Below are positions 34,540-42,340 of a stretch of 64,000 nt of DNA, in pieces. Numbering within the stretch: position 1 is the first letter of the stretch; each line of letters opens with the position of its first letter. The notes beneath the pieces are model-generated. The model made no database searches. It was not told the origin of the DNA and worked only from the letters and a program-made list of their open reading frames with translations. Location of the stretch: contig NZ_JAAKGT010000003.1 of NCBI RefSeq assembly GCF_011043625.1, forward strand, positions 186,001 through 250,000. Direction: 5' to 3'. A program made the position numbers and the translations under genes. The stretch is from Caulobacter sp. 602-2 (GTDB taxonomy: Bacteria; Pseudomonadota; Alphaproteobacteria; Caulobacterales; Caulobacteraceae).

Positions 34540-36033
34540 ATGGCCGCCGCCCCGCGCTCTCCCGGCCCGCTGCACAGCGAGCTTCGCCCCGGCGTGTTCC
34601 TGGCCTCGGCCACGATGATCGCCGCCTGCGCGCTGCTCTTCTTCGCCTTGCCCAGCCGCTACGCCGCCCCGGCCGCCTTCCTGCTGTTCGTGCCGTCGGT
34701 GCTGGTCAGCGCAGCGCTCGGCGGCCTCGTGCCTGGTCTGATCTCGACGGTCGTAGCCTCGGCCATCGTGTGGTTCCTGACCTTCTCGCCGCATCCCGAC
34801 CAGGCGACGGCGGTGTCGAGCATCGTGTTCCTGATGATCGGGGTGGGCATGTCGATCGGCGGCGGCTGGTTCCACGCCGCCCGGCGCCGCACTGTGGCCA
34901 TGACCAGCCACCTGCGCTCGATCCTCGACACCGTGCCCGACGCGGTGGTCGTCATCGATCCGCGCGGGATCATGACCTCGTTCAGCCCGGCGGCCGAGCG
35001 CCTGTTCGGCTGGACCGCCGCCGAGACCGTGGGCCGAAACGTCAGCATGCTGATGCCCGAACCGCACCAGAGCGCCCACGACGGCTATCTGGCGCGCTAC
35101 GAGCAGACCGGCGAGAAGCGGGTGATCGGCGTGGGCCGCGTGGTCACCGGCCAGCGCCGCGACGGCACGACCTTCCCCATGGAACTGGCGGTCGGCGAGA
35201 CCAAGGGTCCGACCCGCGCCTATACCGGCTTCATCCGCGATCTGACCGAGCGCCACGCCACCGAGGCCCGCCTGCAGGAACTGCAGGGCGAACTGGTGCA
35301 CGTCTCGCGCCTGACCGCCATGGGCGAGATGGCCACCACCCTGGCCCACGAGCTGAACCAGCCGCTGTCGGCCATCGCCAACCTGCTGACCGGCTCGCGC
35401 CGGCTGATGGATCGCGGCCGGCCCGAAGACCAGGCCAAGGTGCGCGACGCCATCGACCGCGCCTCCGACCAGGCGCTGCGGGCGGGCGACGTGATCCACC
35501 GCATGCGCGAGTTCGTGCGTCGCGGGGCCACCGAGCGCGACATCGAAAGCCTGTCGGAACTGGTCGACGACGCCCGCGCCCTGGCCCTGATCGGCGTGCG
35601 CGAAGGCCAGGCCGAGGTCCGCATCGCCCTGGACGAGACCTGCGACGCGGTGTTCGCCGACCGGGTGCAGATCCAGCAGGTGCTGGTCAACCTGATCCGC
35701 AACGCCGTCGAGGCCATGGACGGCCAGCCCGTGAGGCGTCTGTCGGTGGCCAGCCGGCGGCTGGATGACGGGACGATCGAGGTGGCCGTGGCCGACACCG
35801 GCGCCGGCGTCGACGACGAGTTCCGCGAGCGCCTGTTCCAGCCGTTCATGACCACCAAGGCCGAGGGCATGGGCGTGGGCCTGTCGATCTCGCGCTCGAT
35901 CATCGAGGCCCACGGCGGCCGCATCTGGGCCGACGCCAATCCGGACGGCGGCACGGTGTTCCGCTTCACCCTGCCGCCCGCCCCAGGCCCCTCCAAGACC
36001 CGCACGCCTGCAGCCGACCAGGAGACGATTTGA
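34540..36033 (+). CDS. fixL: FixL, oxygen-sensing haem PAS histidine kinase
   Basis: 497 residues. About four membrane spans at 20-112, then a haem PAS domain (about 120-240). Haem-ligand His180 ([12 protein letters not shown]) and the oxygen-sensing Arg200 ([20 protein letters not shown]) keep the 20-residue spacing of rhizobial FixL. Phospho-acceptor His270 is in [14 protein letters not shown]; ATPase boxes include [17 protein letters not shown] and [13 protein letters not shown]. Loss of oxygen from haem releases kinase activity toward FixJ. The N-terminal membrane region is of the S. meliloti type. The stop overlaps the fixJ start by one base. Confidence 0.96.
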   Translation: MAAAPRSPGPLHSELRPGVFLASATMIAACALLFFALPSRYAAPAAFLLFVPSVLVSAALGGLVPGLISTVVASAIVWFLTFSPHPDQATAVSSIVFLMIGVGMSIGGGWFHAARRRTVAMTSHLRSILDTVPDAVVVIDPRGIMTSFSPAAERLFGWTAAETVGRNVSMLMPEPHQSAHDGYLARYEQTGEKRVIGVGRVVTGQRRDGTTFPMELAVGETKGPTRAYTGFIRDLTERHATEARLQELQGELVHVSRLTAMGEMATTLAHELNQPLSAIANLLTGSRRLMDRGRPEDQAKVRDAIDRASDQALRAGDVIHRMREFVRRGATERDIESLSELVDDARALALIGVREGQAEVRIALDETCDAVFADRVQIQQVLVNLIRNAVEAMDGQPVRRLSVASRRLDDGTIEVAVADTGAGVDDEFRERLFQPFMTTKAEGMGVGLSISRSIIEAHGGRIWADANPDGGTVFRFTLPPAPGPSKTRTPAADQETI

Positions 36034-36632
36034 TGAGCGACGCCGTTGTGCACGTGGTCGACGACGACGCCGACGCCCGCGACTCCCTGGCCTTCCTGCT
36101 GGAGACGGCCGACTTCCGCGTGCGCACCTACGCCAGCGCCCTGGCCTTCCTGACCGAGCTGCCCGAGGCCGAGCCCGGCTGCGTGATCACCGACGTGCGC
36201 ATGCCCGGCATGACCGGCCAGGAACTGGTGCGCCGCCTGAAGGCCGAGGGCTCGGGCCTGCCGGTGGTGATGATCACCGGCCACGGCGACATCCCGATGG
36301 CGGTGGAAGCCATGCGCGACGGCGTCGTCGATTTCATCGAAAAGCCGTTCTCCGAGGCCCGCATCCTGGCGGCGCTGGAGCGCGCCCTTGCGGCGGCTCC
36401 CCAGCCCACGGTCAGCGACGACCAGGCCCAGGTGCTGGCCCGCATGGAAACCCTGTCCGAGCGCGAGCGTCAGGTGCTGGACGGCGTGGTGGCCGGCCAC
36501 CCCAACAAGATCATCGCCCGCGACCTCGGCATCAGCCCGCGCACGGTCGAGATCTACCGCGCCAAGCTGATGAGCAAGATGCACGCCGACAACCTGGCCG
36601 CCCTGGTGCGGATGACGCTGTCGGTTCGCTAG
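36033..36632 (+). CDS. fixJ: FixJ, response regulator of the low-oxygen response
   Basis: 199 residues. Receiver with Asp54 (CVITDVRMPGMTG), Thr in MITGHGD and Lys in EKPF; LuxR-type HTH from about 130 (LSERERQVLDGVVAGHPNKIIARDL region). Phosphorylated by FixL it activates fixK and other microaerobic genes. ATG 36033 is chosen; a TTG three bases earlier is possible. It is last in cydDC-fixLJ; fixK itself is not in this window. Confidence 0.95.
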   Translation: MSDAVVHVVDDDADARDSLAFLLETADFRVRTYASALAFLTELPEAEPGCVITDVRMPGMTGQELVRRLKAEGSGLPVVMITGHGDIPMAVEAMRDGVVDFIEKPFSEARILAALERALAAAPQPTVSDDQAQVLARMETLSERERQVLDGVVAGHPNKIIARDLGISPRTVEIYRAKLMSKMHADNLAALVRMTLSVR

Positions 36633-36684
36633 GCGCCCTCCGGCCCTCCGGGCCACCTCCCGGATCTGGGCCGGCGCTCTGGAT

Positions 36685-36728
36685 GCTCCCCCGCTGGGGG
36701 AGCTGTCGGCTCCCCCGACTGAGGGGGC
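36685..36728. repeat. Tandem G/C hairpins between fixJ and the receiver gene
   Basis: GCTCCCCC/GGGGGAGC (36685-36692 with 36696-36703) is a perfect short dyad. It is followed by a second imperfect hairpin ending GAGGGGGCTTT at 36730. The motif resembles the CCTCCC dyads beside the 2.5-kb repeat. It lies between convergent genes and may end transcription of both. Confidence 0.6.
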
Positions 36729-36729
36729 T

Positions 36730-37149
36730 TTACGCCCCCACCGCCTTCTTCACCTGAACGCTAAGCGCGTCGGTGATCAGCGGCTTGTGGGCCACGCCCG
36801 CCCACAGGGCGTCGGTGACGGTCAGGTCGACGGGGCCTTCGGCCACCAGCACGGCCGGCGTGCGCACGCCCTTGCCGCGCAGCGAGGCCAGGGTCAGCAG
36901 GTCGACGTCCAGCACCAGGCAGTCGGCGGCGATCAGTTCGGCCAGCGGGACGTCGGCCGCCTCGGCGAAGGCGCGCGGCCAGTAGCCCTCGGTCTCCAGA
37001 GCGAAGGCCAAGGCCTCGCGCAGGGCGTCGTCGGCCTCGACGATGATCACCAGCGGACGGGCGGGCGAAGGGGCGCACATGGCGCCATTCAAGCCGGTGT
37101 CGGTCCAGCGCGCCTTGATCCGGCGCAAATCGAGCAGGTCGGCGATCAT
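36730..37149 (-). CDS. Stand-alone receiver-domain protein overlapping galM
   Basis: 139 residues, receiver fold only: acidic pair Asp40/Asp41 (VEADDALREAL), Asp81 (CLVLDVDLL), Lys122 (AHKPL). The usual Thr/Ser after strand 4 is replaced by Ala (LVAEG), so signalling may be atypical. ATG 37149 overlaps the galM stop by four bases, which suggests coupling. An internal start at 37080 would give 116 residues and just the receiver. It lies beside fixLJ and could be a FixT-like modulator, but only two cysteines (Cys25, Cys77) are present and the identity is not secure. Confidence 0.7.
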   Translation of the reverse strand: MIADLLDLRRIKARWTDTGLNGAMCAPSPARPLVIIVEADDALREALAFALETEGYWPRAFAEAADVPLAELIAADCLVLDVDLLTLASLRGKGVRTPAVLVAEGPVDLTVTDALWAGVAHKPLITDALSVQVKKAVGA

Positions 37150-38009
37150 GCGATCGTCAGGGTCATCCAGACCGACGCCTTCTCGCCCGGGGCCAGTGCG
37201 ACGATCCCGGTCTGGCCTTCGGCGAACCCGGGGCCGAACGGATCGGGACGGCTGGAGGTCGGCTCGACGCAGACGAAGTCGGCCCCCGGCGGCGAATAGA
37301 CGTGGGCCCAGCGGCAGTTGTCCGAGGCCGCGATCGTCGTCGAGCCGCCTTCCGGGGCAGACAGCACGGCCGTGCCGCCGAAACCGGTCCAGCAGTTGTC
37401 GATCAGGGTGTCTGCGGCGGTCGGCGCGCCGACCGTCCAGTCGCGCGCCCAGGCTCCCTGGTGGTGGACCGTGGGCAGGACGTCGGCGTCGACCATCCAG
37501 ACGCCGTCGACGTCCATCTTCAGGCTCTCGCCCGGGCGGGCGGCGAAATAGGGATGCAGGCCAAGGCCGGCGGGCATGACCTCGGTCCCGGTGTTGGTCA
37601 CCGACAGTTCGATGCGCAGGCCCTCGTCCGACAGCACGAGGATCTGCTCGGCGCGGTAGGCCCACGGCCAGTCGGACGGCGCGTGGTCGTAGGTCAGGAC
37701 GGCGCGGGTGTCGGACAGCCCCGTCACTGTCCAGGCCGCGCGCCAGCCCTGGCCGTGCAGAGGGTGCGGATGGCCGGCCAGGTTCGGGGCCAGGGCGACG
37801 TCGCGCCCCTCAAAGGCGAAGCGGCCGTTCGGGATGCGGTTGCAGAACGGGACCAGCGGAAAGCAGCCGACGTTCAGGGCGTCGATCGCGCCGTCCGGCG
37901 TCGGGCGCAGGATGTCGCGGCCGTCGAACACGAAACGGCCGATCGAACCGCCCACCTCGGGCAGCAGTTCGACGCGGGCGCGGGTGGTCGCCAGGACGGG
38001 ACGGGTCAT
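37146..38009 (-). CDS. Aldose 1-epimerase (GalM-like)
   Basis: 287 residues. Galactose-mutarotase fold with catalytic-region motifs NRIPNGRFAFEGR, HPLHGQGWRAAW (His pair), GLGLHPYF (His) and CVEPTSSRPDPF (Glu). It interconverts alpha and beta anomers of aldoses for uptake pathways. A LacI-like operator, TGGTAGCGCTAACG, lies 11 nt upstream of the start codon, with AGGAG between. This links it to the pentose-oxidation genes at 9-14 kb, which have related sites. The downstream receiver gene overlaps it. Confidence 0.88.
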   Translation of the reverse strand: MTRPVLATTRARVELLPEVGGSIGRFVFDGRDILRPTPDGAIDALNVGCFPLVPFCNRIPNGRFAFEGRDVALAPNLAGHPHPLHGQGWRAAWTVTGLSDTRAVLTYDHAPSDWPWAYRAEQILVLSDEGLRIELSVTNTGTEVMPAGLGLHPYFAARPGESLKMDVDGVWMVDADVLPTVHHQGAWARDWTVGAPTAADTLIDNCWTGFGGTAVLSAPEGGSTTIAASDNCRWAHVYSPPGADFVCVEPTSSRPDPFGPGFAEGQTGIVALAPGEKASVWMTLTIA

Positions 38010-38019
38010 GCAAAACTCC

Positions 38020-38033
38020 TGGTAGCGCTAACG
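38020..38033. promoter_or_regulatory. LacI-family-like operator upstream of the aldose epimerase gene
   Basis: TGGTAGCGCTAACG has a perfect TAGCGCTA core. A second AGCGCTA follows at 38034-38040. It is the strongest of the three LacI-like sites in the window and sits over the 5' leader of the epimerase gene. Confidence 0.65.
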
Positions 38034-38092
38034 AGCGCTACGTCGCGCGTCGTATGCCAGCTTGGCCCCGGAGGGGCAAATGAACACCGCCG

Positions 38093-38692
38093 TCAATAGC
38101 CGGCGTAGCGGCCCGGCTTGTGGTTGGCGATGATGACGACGCTGAGCGCCACCGCCGACAGGACCGACAGCAGGAGCTTGTCGAGACTGACGACCATGAA
38201 GGCCGCGCCCACCACCAGCACGTCGGTCCCCATCTGGACCTTGCCGGCGCTGATCCCGTGCTTTTCCTGCAGCCACAGGCCCAGCACCCCGATGCCGCCT
38301 ACCGAGGCGCGGTGGCGGGCCAGGGCGAGAATGCCCATGCCGATGATCGTGCCGCCGAACACCGCCGCGAAGACCGGGTCGACGTCCTTCAGCTTCAGCC
38401 AGTACGGCAGGGCCAGGGTCAGGCTGGTCAGAGCCACGTTCACCGCCAGGGTCTTGAGCATGAACATCCAGCCCAGGGCGCGCTGGGCGAAGACGTAGAA
38501 CGGCAGGTTCAGGACGAAGAAGACCACCCCCACCGGCCAGCCGCCGAGATAGGAGACGATCAGCGCGATCCCGGCGATGCCGCCGGTCACCAGGCCGGCG
38601 GTCTTCAACAGGGTCAGGCCCACGGCGATGAAGCTCGTGCCGATCAGCAGCGCATGAACGTCTTCGATGGGCGTGTGGCGCGTGGCGGGCAT
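38093..38692 (-). CDS. YitT-family membrane protein
   Basis: About 199 residues with five hydrophobic spans. HALLIGTSFIAVGLTLLKTAGLVTGGIAGIAL is the YitT (DUF161) start, with the GG-x-GI-x-G repeat; the second half repeats it (ASVGGIGVLGLWLQ). The C-terminal DUF2179 domain of long YitT proteins is absent. ATG 38692 is chosen over an upstream TTG at 38722. Function is unknown; some family members are implicated in transport. Confidence 0.8.
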   Translation of the reverse strand: MPATRHTPIEDVHALLIGTSFIAVGLTLLKTAGLVTGGIAGIALIVSYLGGWPVGVVFFVLNLPFYVFAQRALGWMFMLKTLAVNVALTSLTLALPYWLKLKDVDPVFAAVFGGTIIGMGILALARHRASVGGIGVLGLWLQEKHGISAGKVQMGTDVLVVGAAFMVVSLDKLLLSVLSAVALSVVIIANHKPGRYAGY

Positions 38693-38939
38693 GGGCGGAA
38701 TGGTGGCGGCGGCGGCGTTCAAGGGCGTCGAATCGTCGTCTGGAGGGATGGGAAACGGCCGCCCGTCCCGATCGCGTTTCCGCCCTGTCGCCCCTTCCGC
38801 CGCCGATCCTCGGCCGCGTGGAGCGCTCTTGTCGCGTCGGACGCTTGATAGCGTCCGTGTCTAGCGTCATATATCATCTCAACGCGACGCCCCATGGGCG
38901 CCGCGCGAAATCCTCTACAACAATTCCGGAGCCGCCCCT

Positions 38940-39473
38940 ATTCGCCGTCCCATGCAAGCGCCGCCCGTCAAGGATGGACCGCGTATCAACGATGAAATCC
39001 GCGTCCCCCGCGTGCTGCTGATCGACCAGAACGGCGAGAAGCAAGGCGAGATGCCGACTTCCGCCGCGCTGGAAGCGGCCGAGGAAGCTGGCCTGGACCT
39101 GGTCGAGATCGTTCCGAACGCGAACCCGCCCGTCTGCAAGATCCTGGACTACGGCAAGTTCAAGTTCCAGGAGCAGAAGAAGAAGAACGAGGCCCGCAAG
39201 CGTCAGAAGGTGGTCGAGCTCAAGGAGATCAAACTCCGCCCGAACATCGACAAGCACGACTATGACGTTAAGGCCAAGTCGATGTTCCGCTTCTTCGAGG
39301 AAGGCGACAAGGTGAAGGTCACCCTGCGCTTCCGCGGTCGTGAAATGGCGCACCCGGAACTCGGCATGAAGCTGCTGCAGCAGGTCAAGGCCGACTTCGA
39401 CGAAGTCGCCAAGGTCGAGTACGAGCCTCGCATGGAAGGCCGCCAGATGATCATGATCCTGGCGCCCCGCTAA
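38940..39473 (+). CDS. infC: Translation initiation factor IF-3, probable AUU start
   Basis: 177 residues if translation begins at ATT 38940. IF-3 N-domain begins [20 protein letters not shown], the lysine-rich linker is [14 protein letters not shown], and the C-domain ends [16 protein letters not shown] at 38928-38931 is 8 nt before the ATT but 20 nt before the first ATG (38952). The extra residues read IRRP, the N-terminus (MRRP) I recall for many alphaproteobacterial IF-3 proteins. AUU starts let IF-3 repress its own synthesis. A terminator follows at 39495, so infC is monocistronic here. Confidence 0.93.
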   Translation: MRRPMQAPPVKDGPRINDEIRVPRVLLIDQNGEKQGEMPTSAALEAAEEAGLDLVEIVPNANPPVCKILDYGKFKFQEQKKKNEARKRQKVVELKEIKLRPNIDKHDYDVKAKSMFRFFEEGDKVKVTLRFRGREMAHPELGMKLLQQVKADFDEVAKVEYEPRMEGRQMIMILAPR

Positions 39474-39494
39474 GCTTAGGCCCTATCTTCGAAG

Positions 39495-39521
39495 ACGCCC
39501 CGGCCTCGCCGGGGCGTTTTT
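39495..39521 (+). terminator. Rho-independent terminator of infC
   Basis: ACGCCCCGGC (39495-39504) and GCCGGGGCGT (39508-39517) form a perfect 10-bp stem with a 3-nt loop followed by TTTTT. Confidence 0.93.
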
Positions 39522-39539
39522 CGTTTCCGGTTACCGTCC

Positions 39540-40268
39540 ATGTCCAAGCAAGCCCCCCTCTCCCTGGATCCCGGCCTGACGCCGAAGGCCTGGCGCGAAG
39601 CCTTCGCCGCCAGCGGCCGGCTGCACGTGCCGGGCGTCCTGACCGCCGACTCGGCCGCGCGCCTGCACGCGGCCCTGACGCTGGACACGCCCTGGAGCGG
39701 GGTTGTCGGCGTCGACAAGAAGCTCTGGACCCTGCCGCTCGACGGCCCTGGCGCCCTGTCGGCGGCCGACGACGCCGCGCTGGACCGTCAGGTCGCCGAG
39801 GAGACCCGCGCCGGCTTCGGCTTTCGATTCGACAATTTCCGGGTCAGCGACGAGGTCGAGGCCGGCCGCCGCGAGGGCCGCCTGCTGGAGGCCGCCTACG
39901 ACCTGCTGAACGGCGAGGCCTTTCTGGACTTCGTGCGCGAGCTGACGGGCGATCCCCGCCCCGAGTACTGCGACTGCCAGGCCACCCGCTATCGTCCCGG
40001 CCACTTCCTGACCGAGCACGACGACCACGCCGACGGCAAGAACCGCCTCTACGCCTATGTCCTGAACCTGACGCCGCAGTGGCGCAGCGACTGGGGCGGC
40101 CTGCTGCTTTTCCTCGACGGCGACGGCCACGTGGCCGAAGGCTACACGCCCAGCTTCAACGCCCTCAACATCTTCCGCGTGCCGCAGAAGCACGCCGTCA
40201 GCTACGTCACCCCGCACGCCGCCGCGCCGCGCCTGTCGCTGACCGGCTGGATCCGTACGCGCGGCTGA
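39540..40268 (+). CDS. 2OG-Fe(II) oxygenase, prolyl-hydroxylase type
   Basis: 242 residues. The double-stranded beta-helix carries the iron ligands His160 and Asp162 (TEHDDHADG) and His218 (PQKHAVSYV), with Arg231 to bind 2-oxoglutarate. The GGLLLFLDGDG turn and the PKHAV segment are typical of the Tpa1/Ofd1 and PKHD groups, which hydroxylate proline or lysine in proteins, some on ribosomal proteins. Its place next to infC and close to ribosomal genes fits a translation link, but that is inference. Confidence 0.85.
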   Translation: MSKQAPLSLDPGLTPKAWREAFAASGRLHVPGVLTADSAARLHAALTLDTPWSGVVGVDKKLWTLPLDGPGALSAADDAALDRQVAEETRAGFGFRFDNFRVSDEVEAGRREGRLLEAAYDLLNGEAFLDFVRELTGDPRPEYCDCQATRYRPGHFLTEHDDHADGKNRLYAYVLNLTPQWRSDWGGLLLFLDGDGHVAEGYTPSFNALNIFRVPQKHAVSYVTPHAAAPRLSLTGWIRTRG

Positions 40269-40332
40269 TCCCCCCTCGACCGTACATTGCGGTCAAGCTA
40301 AAGATCACGCGACGAGATCGGGGGATATCGAC

Positions 40333-42261
40333 GTGCTTCGTAAAGTGGGAGCGGCCATCCTGACGGCGGCCGCGTTGAGTTTCGGAGCGGCCCAGGCCGC
40401 GCCGCTGGAAGTCTATGGCCGCCTGCCGGACATCGACGACGTGACGATCTCTCCGGACGGGACGCTGCTGGCGGTGTCCTCGACCCTGTCGACCGAGGAT
40501 CGGGTCGTCTCGATCCACAAGGTCAGCGACAAGAGCGTCGTCAACGTCCTGCGCCTGGGCAAGGAGAAGCTGCGCTGGGTGCAGTGGGCCGGCTCGCGCC
40601 ACCTGCTGGTCACCACCTCGACCACCGCCCTCGTGCGCGGCCTGGAAGGGCCAAAGCGCGAGTACTGGATGACCATCAGCTACGACATCGCCAAGAAGAA
40701 GCAGGTGCTTCTGCTGGACAACCAGGCCGGTGCCATGAACGTGGTCTACGGCCCGGCCATGGTGCGCAAGGTCGACGGCGACCTGACCGCCTTCGTCCAG
40801 GGCGTCTACTTCGTCGACAACCGCGGGCGGGTGACCCTGTTCGCGGTCAATCTCGACAAGGGTCGCACCAAGATGATCGAGGCCCGGTCGGAAGACACCG
40901 ACGACTGGCTGGTGGACGGCGACGGCGTGCCCCTGGCCCAATCGCAGTACGACCAGTCCAAGGGCGTGTGGTCGCTGCGCATCAAGGGCCCTCGCGGCTG
41001 GATCGTGGTCGACCAGGCGACCAGCCCGATGGGCTCCTACGGCGTCTCGGGCCTGGGCCGCGACGGCAAGAGCGTGCTGGTGGCGATGAACGACGCCGAC
41101 GGCTCGACCGTCTATCGCGAGTACGGCCAGGGCGGCGCGCATGCCGACCTGCCGATGGAGCGCCCGTTCGACGGCCTGATCCGCGACCCGGCCACCGGCG
41201 CCCTGATCGGCGGCGTCACCCTGGTGGGCGACGACCTGCGCTATCAGTTCTACGACGCCAAGAATGAAAGCGCCTGGAAAGCCGTGCAGAAGGCCTTCCC
41301 GGGCGACCGCGTCTCCCTGGCCTCCTGGTCCGACGACCGCCGCAAGATCGTGGTGCTGGTCGACTCGCCCACCGACGGCCCGGCCTACGCGCTGATCGAC
41401 CTCGACGCCAAGAGCGCCAGCTGGCTGGGCGAATCCTATTCCAAGCTCGCCGCCGCCGACATCAGCGAGGTCCGCCCGGTGAAGTACAAGGCCGCCGACG
41501 GCCTGGAGATCACCGGCTACCTCACCCTGCCCAAGGGCAAGCCGGCCAAGAACCTGCCGCTGATCGTGCTGCCGCACGGCGGCCCGGAAGGTCGCGACAG
41601 CCCCGGCTTCGACTGGTGGAGCCAGGGCCTGGCCTCGCGCGGCTACGCCGTTCTGCAGCCCAATTTCCGCGGCTCCGAGGGCTTCGGCCACGACTTCGTC
41701 CGCGCCGGCTTCGGCGAGTGGGGCAAGAAGATGCAGACCGACCTGTCGGACGGCGTGCGCTACCTGGCCAAGGAAGGCCTGATCGATCCCAAGCGCGTGT
41801 GCGTCGTGGGCGCCAGCTACGGCGGCTACGCGGCCCTGGCCGGGGCGACGATCGACACCGGCGTCTATCGCTGCGCGGTGTCGGTGGCCGGCCCGTCCGA
41901 CCTCAAGCGCATGCTGGTCGACAACCAGGAGCGCTACGCCACCGCCAACAACGCCGCCATGCGCTACTGGCTGCGCTTCATGGGTGCGGAGGGCGTGCGC
42001 GACCCCGACCTGGCGGCGATCTCGCCCGCCAAGCTGGCGGCCAAGGCCGACATCCCCGTGCTGCTGATCCACGGCAAGGACGACACCATCGTTCCCTACG
42101 TGCAGAGCAAGATCATGGCGGACGCCCTGACCAAGGCCGGCAAGCCCGTGCAGTTCGTCACCCTGGACGGCGAGGACCACTGGCTGTCGCGCGGCGCCAG
42201 CCGCCAGCGCATGCTGGTCGAGACCGCCGCCTTCATCGAAAAGCACAATCCACCGAACTGA
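40333..42261 (+). CDS. Secreted S9-family prolyl oligopeptidase, copy 1
   Basis: 642 residues, starting with GTG (MLRKVGAAILTAAALSFGAAQA signal peptide). N-terminal beta-propeller (about 25-390) followed by an alpha/beta hydrolase domain: GGPEGRDSPGFDWWSQ, nucleophile Ser in GASYGGYAALAG, Asp in GKDDTIVP and His in GEDHWLS. The family cleaves oligopeptides, often after proline. A tandem paralogue follows after 79 nt with the same leader and C-terminus (EKHNPPN). ATCGGGGGA precedes both starts. Confidence 0.9.
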   Translation: MLRKVGAAILTAAALSFGAAQAAPLEVYGRLPDIDDVTISPDGTLLAVSSTLSTEDRVVSIHKVSDKSVVNVLRLGKEKLRWVQWAGSRHLLVTTSTTALVRGLEGPKREYWMTISYDIAKKKQVLLLDNQAGAMNVVYGPAMVRKVDGDLTAFVQGVYFVDNRGRVTLFAVNLDKGRTKMIEARSEDTDDWLVDGDGVPLAQSQYDQSKGVWSLRIKGPRGWIVVDQATSPMGSYGVSGLGRDGKSVLVAMNDADGSTVYREYGQGGAHADLPMERPFDGLIRDPATGALIGGVTLVGDDLRYQFYDAKNESAWKAVQKAFPGDRVSLASWSDDRRKIVVLVDSPTDGPAYALIDLDAKSASWLGESYSKLAAADISEVRPVKYKAADGLEITGYLTLPKGKPAKNLPLIVLPHGGPEGRDSPGFDWWSQGLASRGYAVLQPNFRGSEGFGHDFVRAGFGEWGKKMQTDLSDGVRYLAKEGLIDPKRVCVVGASYGGYAALAGATIDTGVYRCAVSVAGPSDLKRMLVDNQERYATANNAAMRYWLRFMGAEGVRDPDLAAISPAKLAAKADIPVLLIHGKDDTIVPYVQSKIMADALTKAGKPVQFVTLDGEDHWLSRGASRQRMLVETAAFIEKHNPPN

Positions 42262-42340
42262 GCCCCTCCCCCGATCAGCCTCATCGACGCCGGCTCGCCG
42301 GAGCTTTATGATCGCGTCGGTTGATCGGGGGACTACACAC

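Noticed and set aside
36730..37149. Naming the stand-alone receiver FixT
   Set aside because: Position beside fixLJ is suggestive, but the protein has only two cysteines whereas the known FixT is an iron-sulfur receiver, and the family match could not be tested.
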